This document shows positions 1-8,101 of a stretch of DNA of 64,000 bases, one piece after another. Below the pieces are notes generated by a model. The model saw nothing but the letters and a program-made list of their open reading frames with translations, did no database searches and was not told where the DNA came from. The translations under genes and the position numbers were made by a program. Source of the DNA: JBBATK01 sp044228285. GTDB lineage: Bacteria > Bacteroidota > Ignavibacteria > Kapaibacteriales > NICIL-2. Every line of letters begins with the position of its first letter. Position 1 is the stretch's first letter. The stretch lies in assembly GCA_044228285.1 (NCBI GenBank), contig JBGAVD010000003.1, positions 496,001 through 560,000 on the forward strand. Direction: 5' to 3'.

Positions 1-2
1 TC

Positions 3-335
3 TACCCCACAGATAGTGGTGTTAGACCCTACATGTTGGCAGGTGTCGTGGCAGGCGTTAATCTCTCAGCAACTGCTACGGCGAACTTCGATACCACCAG
101 CATGAATCTGAGCACGCCCATCGAAGTCAAACCCGAAGCTCATGCCATCACCTATGGCCTTCAAGCAGGCGCAGGCATCGAGATCCCACTCTTTGCATCT
201 ATCCGTTTTGTTGCTGATGCTCGCTACAGCTTTGCACTCAGCGATGCAGCATCATTGACTGCCTTCAACACAGCGCTTGGTAGCGTGAAAGCGTCTCATT
301 TTCTTTTGCTGGCTGGTGTTGAGTTGAGCTTATAA
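3..335 (+). CDS. Outer-membrane beta-barrel protein, C-terminal end (5' part outside window)
   Basis: The frame is open at the left edge, and 110 residues are visible from base 3. The first internal ATG (base 33) lies inside a barrel-like stretch and is not the real start. Alternating polar/apolar strands, Gly-rich turns (LQAGAGIEIPL) and aromatic girdle-like strands (ADARYSFAL) suggest a small barrel of the OmpW/OMP_b-brl type. The protein ends in a hydrophobic strand (FLLLAGVELSL), as outer-membrane barrels often do. The substrate or role cannot be told from this fragment. Confidence 0.55.
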   Translation, partial: YPTDSGVRPYMLAGVVAGVNLSATATANFDTTSMNLSTPIEVKPEAHAITYGLQAGAGIEIPLFASIRFVADARYSFALSDAASLTAFNTALGSVKASHFLLLAGVELSL

Positions 336-510
336 GAAGAGTCCAGCAGGACACGACATGGTTGATGGAAGGTGTCACAAGAATGAGCGACAACAGGATA
401 CAGACTTGCACAGTGTATCGTGCGCTGGGAATGCGTGTGCGGACGATAGTCCTGGATAGAAGTGTAAGGAAGAACTTGTAATGACCAGCACACTATTCTA
501 CTGGATAGGT

Positions 511-1971
511 CTAGTGCTGCGTTGTTAGCTCAGCGATCACTTTCTCCAGTGCCATTCCTCGAGAACCTTTGAGCACTAATACGTCCGCTTCCCTCAGTTC
601 TTCATGCAGCAGCTGCGCTGCTGCAGTATGCGAAGCAGCGTGTAGATGTCGGGCTTTAGGAGTTGACATTGACTCCTGTAGCTCTGCGGAAGACTGAGTT
701 AGATATTCAGCAGCTGCGCCCATCTCATCTCCTAGAGTCACAACCAGATCTGCAGTCACGAGAGCCATCGCCAGAATATCTCGATGAGCTTGTGCTGTTG
801 CATCTCCGAGTTCGCGCATGTCACCGAGCATAGCAACCCGACGTCGCGCTGGAAAAGCTTTGAGCGTTTGCAAAGCCATGCGCATTGAAGATGGGTTGGC
901 GTTATAGCAATCGTTTAGCAAGTGCACGTGTTGAGGCAGGGCTAGGTCTTGAATTTGCATTCGTGCATAGCCATGAACTGGAGCTGGAGTGTATGAAGCC
1001 AGAGCTTCTGCGCAGAGTTCTAGACTCATTCCAACAGAGTTTGCTACTGCCAGAGCAGCTAGTGCGTTGAGTGCCGAGGCAAAGCCGACCGTTTGGAGTT
1101 GCACGGTCGTTTTCGCATGTGGACATTGAAGCGCAATGCTAGGTCTGAGGTGTGCATCGAAGGAGATTGCACCATACATATTCAAGTTTGATGCTTCTTC
1201 TGAGCGCGTACCAAAACGATAGCATTGTGGCAGGGTGTTCGCGTACTTCCTCAGTCTGTCGTCGTCCATATTAACTATACTATGCACCTTCTGTTGAGCA
1301 GCATAGCGATAGAGCGCTGTTTCCTCCATCTCTACTCCATCAAGATCACGCAGTTTCTCCAGGTGCTCTTCGCCAATATTGGTGATGAGTGCGTGTGTGG
1401 GGTGGACCATTGCAGAGAGAACTTCAATTTCACCCGGTTCATTTGTCCCTATCTCGATCACCGCTGCTTCATGAAATTTCGTGAGCTGAAGCAAAGTGAG
1501 CGGAGTGCCAACGCGATTGTTGTAGTTGGCTTCGGTTTTTAGGGTGAGGAATCTTGAGGACAAAACATGCGCGCACAGATCCTTCGTAGTCGTCTTTCCG
1601 TTAGCACCTGCAACGGCTACGACAGGAATGGCAAATCGCTTACGGTGATAGCGTGCTAGATCTGCCAGGGCAATCAACGAATCTTCTACCACGATGCGAG
1701 CGAAGGCCGGAAAACTACGTCCTGGTCCTGCCTCCCACTCTGGAAGCCACCGTTCTTCAAAGAGCACAGCAACGGCACCTTGTTCTATGGCTGATGCAAT
1801 GTGATCATGCGCATCGAAGCGTTCACCTTTGAGGGCTACAAACAGACATCCGGGCTGGAGACTACGCGTGTCGGTACATACACCGATCGAGGCATAGTAG
1901 TCAGGGATCTTTGCTTGAGTAGCAAAAATGTTGTGAAGATCTTCAGCAGAAAAGGCCGCAAAATTTGTCAT
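511..1971 (-). CDS. murF: MurF, UDP-N-acetylmuramoyl-tripeptide--D-alanyl-D-alanine ligase
   Basis: Cytoplasmic Mur ligase that adds D-Ala-D-Ala to UDP-MurNAc-tripeptide, the last soluble step of peptidoglycan precursor synthesis. Visible family landmarks in order: the MurF-type N-terminal motif DTRSLQPGCLFVALKGERFD, the ATP-binding loop GANGKTTTKD near residue 125, NYNNRVGTPLTLL, IGTNEPGEI, NDCYNANPSSM and LGDMRELG in the C-terminal ligase domain. The length (486 aa) is normal for the family. The frame extends upstream to a GTG at 2019, but that longer start would lie nine bases past the terminator hairpin of the neighbouring gene, so the ATG at 1971 (MTNFAAF) is preferred. It stands alone, in the same direction as the CAP-domain gene upstream. 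Other mur genes are not in the window. Confidence 0.93.
   Translation of the reverse strand: MTNFAAFSAEDLHNIFATQAKIPDYYASIGVCTDTRSLQPGCLFVALKGERFDAHDHIASAIEQGAVAVLFEERWLPEWEAGPGRSFPAFARIVVEDSLIALADLARYHRKRFAIPVVAVAGANGKTTTKDLCAHVLSSRFLTLKTEANYNNRVGTPLTLLQLTKFHEAAVIEIGTNEPGEIEVLSAMVHPTHALITNIGEEHLEKLRDLDGVEMEETALYRYAAQQKVHSIVNMDDDRLRKYANTLPQCYRFGTRSEEASNLNMYGAISFDAHLRPSIALQCPHAKTTVQLQTVGFASALNALAALAVANSVGMSLELCAEALASYTPAPVHGYARMQIQDLALPQHVHLLNDCYNANPSSMRMALQTLKAFPARRRVAMLGDMRELGDATAQAHRDILAMALVTADLVVTLGDEMGAAAEYLTQSSAELQESMSTPKARHLHAASHTAAAQLLHEELREADVLVLKGSRGMALEKVIAELTTQH
605..625. repeat. Triloop palindrome inside coding sequence
   Basis: TGCAGCAGC-TGC-GCTGCTGCA, a perfect 9-bp stem inside murF. 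Confidence 0.75.
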
Positions 1972-2027
1972 ACGATGGAATACAGCTGCCGAGTGGAACA
2001 GTTCGTTGACCAAGAGCACACAAAATA

Positions 2028-2062
2028 CAACAGCCGTTGTGCTTGTGGCACAACGGCTGTTG
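2028..2062 (-). terminator. Perfect 15-bp hairpin terminator of the CAP-domain gene
   Basis: Bases 2028-2042 and 2048-2062 are exact reverse complements (CAACAGCCGTTGTGC arms) around a 5-base loop. On the minus strand the hairpin lies about 70 bases after the stop of the CAP-domain gene and is followed by a T-rich stretch (GTATTTTGTG). It leaves only nine bases before the longest possible murF start, which supports the shorter murF start. Confidence 0.7.
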
Positions 2063-2133
2063 AGAGAGATTCTTCGAAGTCTGATAAGTGCCGGAAAAAG
2101 CTAGAATCACAGCACGTTCAGGTCAACAAGAAC

Positions 2134-4041
2134 TTAGCGTTGCAGAATCAACTTACGAGTGGAGACTGAGGAACCATTTGCAAAGCGGAGGAAGTAGCTA
2201 CCTGAGCTCAAGCCAGCAAGTTTCTCTGAGCTGAAGTCCAGGTTGAGTGTATTCTCACCAGCAGTGACTTGTTCACTTGGGAAACGCGCAACGGTGGCAC
2301 CAGTTTCATCGCACAGACTGATTTCTACAGTGCACGCTTGTGGTACTGTGTAGCGAAGTAGCATTAAACCCTTCACTGGGTTAGGAGAGAGTGCGTGAAC
2401 AACGAGAGCCTTGTCATCATCAACACCATTGACAATCTCACCAAGGATGAACCAGTTTGGAGCGCTGAATGGTCCCTGAACGAAATCGTTGTGGAAGCCT
2501 GCAACGCGCCAGTAGTAAGGAATATCGTTTTCAAGTTTGCCATCAGGATCGCTCAGCTTCCATGTGGTATCGGCGACCTCATAGTTGTCCATGATGACAT
2601 TCGTGAACAGCGAATCATCGCCAATTTCGAACCAGTACTTCACGACACCAGGCTCACTCTTCGTCCAGCTGAAGCTGAAGTTTTTGTCTTTGATGCGAGT
2701 GGATGAAGTAGGCGACAAAAGCTTCACGCTATTTGGTAAGATTGCCGCATTGAAGGTAAATGGAGGAACGAATTCGCCCCAGCCCAATGTGGTGCTCTTA
2801 GCACGGACACGCCAGAAATAGCTGCTGTCTTGCATGAGTTTGCGGAGCACGAAGCTTGTGTCTTTCGCTGCGATGGTTGAGTCGTTCACCACGAACTTCT
2901 TGAAATCGTCCGTCAAGCTCACCTGCAAATGGTAGGTGCTTGCTGTGGCGTTTTTCTTCCAAACCAGACGCGTGGTATCAGTAGTGACTTGAGCCTGATC
3001 TTCTGGGGTCATGAGAATAACAATCGGAGTTGAGGCTTGTCCGAAGTCCACTTTCACATTCGCGCCGCCTGATAGAGTGACAGCTTTTGCATCGGAAATG
3101 CCATTACCTTCAGCCGTAACGAATACTGTACCAGTGGTCGTTCCCATTGGAATAGCATAGCCACCCGAGGTAGAAGTCACTGCATAGTATGAGCCTTGAG
3201 AAGGAGTAATTTTCACGCCTTTCAAGCCTTCGCCTGGATCATATTGTTTGTTGTTGTTTTTGTCTTTGAACACCACGCCGGTGATATAGCGTTCTCCGCG
3301 GGTTGCAAAATCTTCTGTCACCACCCAAGGACCTACCGAACCACTACCTGCATAGACGCCGATACCAATTTCCGTATAGATTTGATCGGTAGGGCCAAAG
3401 TTCATTGTGTTGTGACGGTGACCCAATCCTTCATTTCCTGTTCCCCAGTCAACAAGAAAGCCACATTCAGCTTCCCACATCGAGTGTGCGTAGGCAAAGA
3501 TGTTCTCACCATAGTTGCTCGTGACATAACCAGCTTTGGTCAAACGTTGTCCAGGGTTCGATCCATCCGAACCAGTGTGGTCTTGAAACTGATGATCGCG
3601 CATGTCTGCACTATGGACACGTGCTGCATCAATTGCTTTTGGGTGAAAGGCAAGAGGTGGGCGTGCTGGATAGGTCTTGAATGCTGCACGAACAGCAGCC
3701 TTATCGACGTGCCAAAAGTTGTAATTGTTCACAACCCAGGTATCCGTGGTGTTGAACAAAGAATCTCCTTCAGCGGCTGGATTCATACGTGCACGGTTAA
3801 TTAACTCAAGTAAGAGCTGTTCTTGATCCGTAGGATCTCCGTGACTGTATTGAGTTTGTGCCTGTGGTGATTGCAGGCTAATGACACCCTTTGCTGCAGT
3901 GCGCTTGGGCGTTGGAACTGTCTCAGTACCGAGAACCGCATCACTGTGCACCATGGGTGCATGAGGTGCCGGAGCTGTTTGTGCCAGAGCAGCGCCAGAG
4001 AGAAGCAGAGCGCAGCAAAGTAGGCGTAACATAGTAGACAT
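2134..4041 (-). CDS. Secreted CAP/SCP-domain protein with Fn3-like modules and T9SS sorting domain
   Basis: Exported protein of 635 aa. The signal peptide MLRLLCCALLLSGAALAQ is followed by a linker. A CAP (cysteine-rich secretory/SCP-like) domain spans about residues 75-255, with the typical HSADMRDHQFQDHTG and GENIFAY motifs and an SDxFxxGxxGHRHN-like segment (GNEGLGHRHNTMNFG). Next comes a short SdrD/Cna-B-like domain (KDKNNNKQYDPGEG, possible Ca-binding loop) near 265-305. Two fibronectin type III-like modules with WRV(R/A) strands follow at about 340-540. The C-terminal type A sorting domain starts at SPNPVKGLMLLRYTV. The start ATG at 4041 has a good AGGGAG ribosome site 4 bases upstream. 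It is probably exported to the cell surface or medium by T9SS; the CAP domain's target is unknown. Confidence 0.85.
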   Translation of the reverse strand: MSTMLRLLCCALLLSGAALAQTAPAPHAPMVHSDAVLGTETVPTPKRTAAKGVISLQSPQAQTQYSHGDPTDQEQLLLELINRARMNPAAEGDSLFNTTDTWVVNNYNFWHVDKAAVRAAFKTYPARPPLAFHPKAIDAARVHSADMRDHQFQDHTGSDGSNPGQRLTKAGYVTSNYGENIFAYAHSMWEAECGFLVDWGTGNEGLGHRHNTMNFGPTDQIYTEIGIGVYAGSGSVGPWVVTEDFATRGERYITGVVFKDKNNNKQYDPGEGLKGVKITPSQGSYYAVTSTSGGYAIPMGTTTGTVFVTAEGNGISDAKAVTLSGGANVKVDFGQASTPIVILMTPEDQAQVTTDTTRLVWKKNATASTYHLQVSLTDDFKKFVVNDSTIAAKDTSFVLRKLMQDSSYFWRVRAKSTTLGWGEFVPPFTFNAAILPNSVKLLSPTSSTRIKDKNFSFSWTKSEPGVVKYWFEIGDDSLFTNVIMDNYEVADTTWKLSDPDGKLENDIPYYWRVAGFHNDFVQGPFSAPNWFILGEIVNGVDDDKALVVHALSPNPVKGLMLLRYTVPQACTVEISLCDETGATVARFPSEQVTAGENTLNLDFSSEKLAGLSSGSYFLRFANGSSVSTRKLILQR

Positions 4042-4360
4042 TGTACTCCCTGAATGATAGAATAAATAATGTTATCGTCGTATTAGACCTCAGCAACTTC
4101 CGTTGAGACGACTGCCAAAACAGGGCGTCATTGCCTCAGGCTCCACTGCCAAATACCCAGAACAATTAGGTAACAAGCAGATTCAACGTTTGTCAGCATT
4201 GGACTAGAAACTGCTCCAATTTTGGTCAAAGAAAATGAACAGAAGTTCTTTAGAGATCGAAATTTACGACACAGTTTGAGTGTGGAGCAAGTGTTGTACA
4301 CTATTTTGTAGCTCCACTATTGTAGCTACACCGAGAGCACCCATGTGTGCCAGATTTGCG
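4042..4360. other. Divergent intergenic region
   Basis: About 320 bases between two divergent genes. It contains the AGGGAG ribosome site of the CAP-domain gene (4045-4050 on the minus strand). No other gene, repeat or clear promoter box was recognised. Confidence 0.5.
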
Positions 4361-4999
4361 ATGCGATACGTCTGCTGTTTCATATTCCTGTACCTACCCA
4401 TAGCCATTGGTGGACTTTGCTCATGCTCGTCTGCCTTTATCAAACACATTCCAGCCCAACAGGTTTCAAAAGCACTGACAGATTCTGTAAACCGGCAGCT
4501 GGCTCGTTCACGAGTGACAGTATTCACGAAAGACCGTGAGTATGACCGGAAGAGGGGGCTTGTCAGCTTGCAGAACGACACCCTACTTCTTCGATCGTCC
4601 GTGCTTTTCGACACTCTTCGGATCAGTTTAGACTCGGTTCGACAGTTCAATTGTTATGAGAATCTGCCTGTCAGTACAATTGCAATAGCAACGGTAGGAG
4701 GTGCCTTAACCGGCTATGTAGCCTCGCAAACCGGCTCTAAAGACCCAAATTCCGAGCTTCCGGTAGGTCTCAGCGTCATAGGAGCGATCATTGGCGGCTT
4801 TTCTGCGTACATAGCCGACCGAGAAACTATCTATCTCATAGAAACTCCAGTGCAGCGTGAGAAGCGAGAGTTGCGGGAGCAGCAAGTACAAAAAGAGCAG
4901 CGCGAGCAGCAGAATCGTCTTCGCAAGGGCAAAAAAGCAGAGCCTCAGGAGCCACTTGGACCTGAGCCCATAGCGCCGGAAGCCCCCAAAGAACCCTAG
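4361..4999 (+). CDS. Putative lipoprotein with glycine-rich hydrophobic hairpin and charged tail
   Basis: The function is not recognised. The chosen start ATG at 4361 gives a lipoprotein signal MRYVCCFIFLYLPIAIGG followed by a Cys-rich LCSCSS lipobox-like site; an ATG at 4280 would add 27 unlikely residues. The middle has a glycine-zipper-like pair of hydrophobic stretches (IATVGGALTGYVASQTG and VGLSVIGAIIGGFSAYIA), as in membrane-perturbing or 17-kDa-antigen-type lipoproteins. The last about 50 residues are highly charged (REKRELREQQVQKEQ) and end in a Pro/Glu-rich tail, a likely coiled coil. It stands alone between divergent and codirectional neighbours. Confidence 0.6.
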   Translation: MRYVCCFIFLYLPIAIGGLCSCSSAFIKHIPAQQVSKALTDSVNRQLARSRVTVFTKDREYDRKRGLVSLQNDTLLLRSSVLFDTLRISLDSVRQFNCYENLPVSTIAIATVGGALTGYVASQTGSKDPNSELPVGLSVIGAIIGGFSAYIADRETIYLIETPVQREKRELREQQVQKEQREQQNRLRKGKKAEPQEPLGPEPIAPEAPKEP

Positions 5000-5018
5000 A
5001 ATTAAGCTTTCAGCGAGG

Positions 5019-5078
5019 CTGAATCCATCTCGAGGAGAGCGCACGCGAAGCGTGCAAGCTCTGAGCAAAAGGATTCAG
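5019..5078 (+). other. Structured intergenic element A (hairpin shared with 35729-35776)
   Basis: Outer stem 5019-5026 / 5071-5078 (CTGAATCC/GGATTCAG), then AGAGC (5036-5040) with GCTCT (5058-5062) and an inner hairpin GCACGC-GAA-GCGTGC. The left flank CCATCTCGAGGAG and the sequence after the hairpin (AA, then YTGAG) recur at 35731-35770, where the stem bases differ but still pair. It lies between the lipoprotein stop and ahcY. There is no T-run, so it is not a classical terminator. It could be a structured RNA or a mobile palindrome. Confidence 0.5.
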
Positions 5079-5413
5079 AAGAGAAGGAATCAACCCCAAC
5101 CCAAGCCATTCCAGAGATGTTACCGGAGCCTGTATCAGTGTCGAACGCAGACCTCTGCTTCTCTAGTCTAGGCTTCTAGGGTCGATACTTCCCACGTCAT
5201 GGCCACTTAGCAACCAGGCCAAAGCACTGAGTCGCACGCAAATTCGAGCCCTTTATCCGTTGTTCTACAGAGCTTTACAAGCACGGATCCTTGTATCTTT
5301 GTGACTGTTTCGCTGATGTGAGTTCGCAAATAGCTTCCACTATTCGCTCAGCTTATGCGTCAGCGAGCTGACCAAAGAAGGTTTTTAATTTTACTCTTTA
5401 TTCTCTTTCTCAC
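5079..5413 (+). other. ahcY upstream region
   Basis: About 335 bases without a gene. Apart from a TAnnTTTG promoter box (5294-5301) and a small palindrome GTCAGCGAGCTGAC near 5372-5385, nothing is recognised. I could not match the SAH or SAM riboswitch consensus here. Confidence 0.4.
5294..5301 (+). promoter_or_regulatory. Possible Bacteroidota-type -7 promoter box of ahcY
   Basis: TATCTTTG fits the TAnnTTTG -7 consensus of Bacteroidota sigma-ABfr promoters and would give a leader of about 105 bases. No convincing -33 TTG at the usual spacing was seen. Confidence 0.3.
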
Positions 5414-6772
5414 ATGAACGTTGATGCAATGATGCAAGCGCCGGCACGTGTTGCTGCTGGTGAATTCGATCACAAAGAATCGAAGTATTGTGTAAAGGAT
5501 TTATCCTTGGCTCCTTGGGGTCGTCGTGAAATCCACCTCGCCGAAGCAGAGATGCCAGGTTTGATGACCTTGCGTGAGCGCTATGGTAAGTCCAAACCAT
5601 TAAGCGGTGCTCGCATAGCTGGTTGCTTACACATGACCATTCAAACAGCAGTCTTGATTGAGACGCTTGTTGAACTTGGTGCAGAAGTAACCTGGTCATC
5701 CTGTAATATCTTCTCAACGCAGGATCACGCTGCAGCTGCTATTGCTGCTGCTGGCATTCCAGTGTTTGCGTGGAAGGGTATGAACGAAGACGAGTTTAAC
5801 TGGTGCATTGAGCAAACACTGAATACCTTCAGTGGAGGTCAAACCCTGAACATGATTCTTGATGACGGTGGCGACTTAACGAACATGGTGTTGGATCAGT
5901 ACCCAGAACTCGTTGCAGCGATCAAGGGATTGAGTGAAGAGACAACAACCGGTGTTCACCGTCTCTACGACCGTGTGAAAGCTGGCACCTTGCCAATTCC
6001 TGCTATTAATGTCAATGACTCAGTAACAAAATCAAAGTTCGACAACAAGTATGGTTGTAAGGAATCGTGCGTTGATGCTATTCGTCGTGCAACCGACACC
6101 ATGCTTGCGGGCAAGGTAGCAGTTGTTGCGGGCTACGGTGACGTAGGCAAAGGCTCAGCTGCTTCACTTCGTGGAGCTGGTGCGCGCGTTATTGTCACAG
6201 AAATCGACCCAATCTGCGCTCTCCAAGCTGCGATGGACGGTTATGAAGTAAAGAAGATTAAAGATGCAGTGCCTCGCGCAGATATCATCGTAACAGCTAC
6301 AGGCAATTGCGATATCATCACAGGCGAGATCTTCAAGCTCATGCGTGACAAGACCATTCTTGGCAACATTGGTCACTTTGACAATGAGATTGACATGGCA
6401 TGGTTGAATTCCAACTACGGTTCAACAAAGATTGAAGTAAAGCCACAGGTAGACATTTATAATGTTGACGGCAAAGAGATCATCATCCTTGCAGAAGGTC
6501 GCTTGATGAATCTCGGCTGTGCAATGGGTCACCCAAGCTTCGTGATGTCCAACTCCTTCACCAACCAAACCCTTGCACAAATCGAACTCTGGACTAATTC
6601 CTCAGCGTACGAAAACCAAGTGTACATGCTTCCAAAGCATTTGGATGAAGAAGTAGCACGTCTGCACTTAGCAAAGATCGGCGTCGAACTTGACGTCCTT
6701 AGCGAAAAGCAAGCAAGCTACATCGGTGTTCAAGTAGAAGGTCCATACAAGCCTGAATACTATCGCTACTAA
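5414..6772 (+). CDS. ahcY: Adenosylhomocysteinase
   Basis: Cytoplasmic NAD-dependent hydrolase that splits S-adenosylhomocysteine into adenosine and homocysteine, keeping the methyl cycle running. At 452 aa it is full length. Visible: substrate-domain motifs SGARIAGCLHMTIQTAVLIE and SSCNIFSTQDHAAAAIA near residues 60-115, DDGGDLTNMV, the NDSVTKSKFDNKYGC signature around 200, the Rossmann loop AGYGDVGKGSA near 238, NIGHFDNEID, and the C-terminal NAD-contacting tail ending KPEYYRY. The start ATG 5414 is the first in frame; ATGs at 5429 and 5432 are alternatives, and none has a clear ribosome site. Single gene, followed at once by a strong terminator. Confidence 0.96.
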   Translation: MNVDAMMQAPARVAAGEFDHKESKYCVKDLSLAPWGRREIHLAEAEMPGLMTLRERYGKSKPLSGARIAGCLHMTIQTAVLIETLVELGAEVTWSSCNIFSTQDHAAAAIAAAGIPVFAWKGMNEDEFNWCIEQTLNTFSGGQTLNMILDDGGDLTNMVLDQYPELVAAIKGLSEETTTGVHRLYDRVKAGTLPIPAINVNDSVTKSKFDNKYGCKESCVDAIRRATDTMLAGKVAVVAGYGDVGKGSAASLRGAGARVIVTEIDPICALQAAMDGYEVKKIKDAVPRADIIVTATGNCDIITGEIFKLMRDKTILGNIGHFDNEIDMAWLNSNYGSTKIEVKPQVDIYNVDGKEIIILAEGRLMNLGCAMGHPSFVMSNSFTNQTLAQIELWTNSSAYENQVYMLPKHLDEEVARLHLAKIGVELDVLSEKQASYIGVQVEGPYKPEYYRY

Positions 6773-6795
6773 GAGTATCGTTTACATTGTTTTTT

Positions 6796-6832
6796 AATCC
6801 TGCTAGCGCTTTGCGCTAGCAGGATTTTTTTT
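6796..6832 (+). terminator. Rho-independent terminator of ahcY
   Basis: Near-perfect stem AATCCTGCTAGCGC / GCGCTAGCAGGATT with a 3-base TTT loop, followed by an uninterrupted T-run, 23 bases after the ahcY stop. Confidence 0.9.
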
Positions 6833-6849
6833 GGGGATTATCGATCGTA

Positions 6850-8000
6850 CATGCCGGCATGGTGTGTTGGCGTTCATTGACATTCATTTACATTCTTTGC
6901 CAAGACGCGTGGTTTTCGTTTGCGCCGAAGGCGCTGGTGAATGTGCGTTAGCGTGTAGAGACGCAATTTATCGCGTCTTGGTAAAGAATGGTATAGATAA
7001 CATCTGTGCGTTAAATGGTTGCATCGTCGCATCGTCGTGGTGCGTTGCCATTCTTTGTCATTCTTTGCAAAGACGCGATGAATCGCGTCTCTACAAAACA
7101 CACCTGTTTTTGCTTGCGCCGAAGGCGCTGGTGAATGAGCGTTAGCGTGTAGAGACGCGATTTATCGCGTCTTGGTAGAGAATGGTATAGATAACATCTG
7201 TGCGTTAAATGGTTGCATCGTCGTGGTGCGTTGCCATTCTTTGACATTCTTTGCCAAGACGCGATGAATCGCGTCTCCACAAAAACACCTGTTTTTGTTT
7301 GCGCCGAAGGCGCTGGTGGATGAGCGTTAGCATGTAGAGACGCGATTTATCGCGTCTTGGTAAAGAATGGCAAATGGTGTAATGTAGCATTAGCATTAGC
7401 ATTAGCATTAGCAGAATTGTGTTGCGATGACAGATGACACTGATCATCGTTTCTACACTATTCATTCTCTTGGTATTTAAATGTCCTTCTCCAGTCATTC
7501 GCACGTGATTCGTGTGTGATTCGCGTGTGGAGACGCGAGGCATCGCGTCTCTACTGGTTGTGTATTCTTGGGATTAGTATTCAAGAAATATCGGCGGGTT
7601 ATGGAGATGACATCGCACACCTTGCATCACGACGTCGACATGCACAGTAGAGACGCGATGAATCGCGTCTCAACACGCGGAAGGCAAAGAATGGCAAAGA
7701 GTCGCAAATGGCGTAATGTAGCATTAGCAATAACAGAATTGTGTTGCGATGACAGATGACACTGATCATCGTTTCTACACTATGCATTCACTTGGTATTT
7801 AAATGTCCTTCTCCAGTCATTCGCACGTGATTCGTGTGTAACTCGCGTGTGGAGACGCGATGCATCGCGTCTCTACTGGTTATGTGTTCTTGGGATTAGT
7901 ATTCAAGAAATATCGGTGGGTTATGGAGCGATGTATCGCTTCCCTACTGGCATTGTAATCTTGGGATCAGTATGCAGACAATATCGGTGGGTTAGGGAGC
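6850..8000. repeat. Array of nested GACGCGAT palindromes, left copy
   Basis: At least nine copies of the palindrome AGACGCGATnnATCGCGTCT (for example at about 7068, 7150, 7255, 7336, 7530, 7649 and 7850). They alternate in two contexts: CTTTGCCA before and CTCTACA after, or TGTAGAG before and TTGGTAAAGAATGG after. Each pair therefore forms a larger inverted repeat. Between the arms sits a second hairpin, GCGCC-GAA-GGCGC. Units recur about every 185-194 bases (TGTAGAG at 6954, 7148, 7333). A further spacer block beginning near AATGTAGCATTAGCA repeats at 7381, 7714 and 11154. Open frames here translate repeats and were not called. The same family fills 10880-11910. Confidence 0.85.
7385..7408. 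repeat. Hexanucleotide repeat (TAGCAT)4
   Basis: Four tandem TAGCAT units inside the palindrome array. The sister blocks at about 7718 and 11158 have a single TAGCAT at this place, so this copy has expanded. Confidence 0.85.
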
Positions 8001-8101
8001 TATAATGTTGCAGCTAACATTCCTCATTCACGAAAAATATTCGCAGGTTATCAACCAAAGTCTTGCGAAGTTGAGAGAGTGGTTATACATGGAGCTATAC
8101 A

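Noticed and set aside
1972..2019. Extended GTG start of murF at 2019
   Set aside because: It would begin nine bases beyond the terminator hairpin of the upstream gene, and the added residues are not part of MurF.
5079..5413. SAH/SAM riboswitch before ahcY
   Set aside because: The GAGGAG-hairpin sequence at 5031-5055 is superficially similar, but the conserved core of known SAH riboswitches is not present, and a close relative of it sits at 35.7 kb away from any methyl-cycle gene.
6831..7787. Open frames of 60-110 codons in the GACGCGAT palindrome arrays (also 10876-11524)
   Set aside because: Both strands are open because the sequence is palindromic; the peptides are repeats of each other and lack family features.
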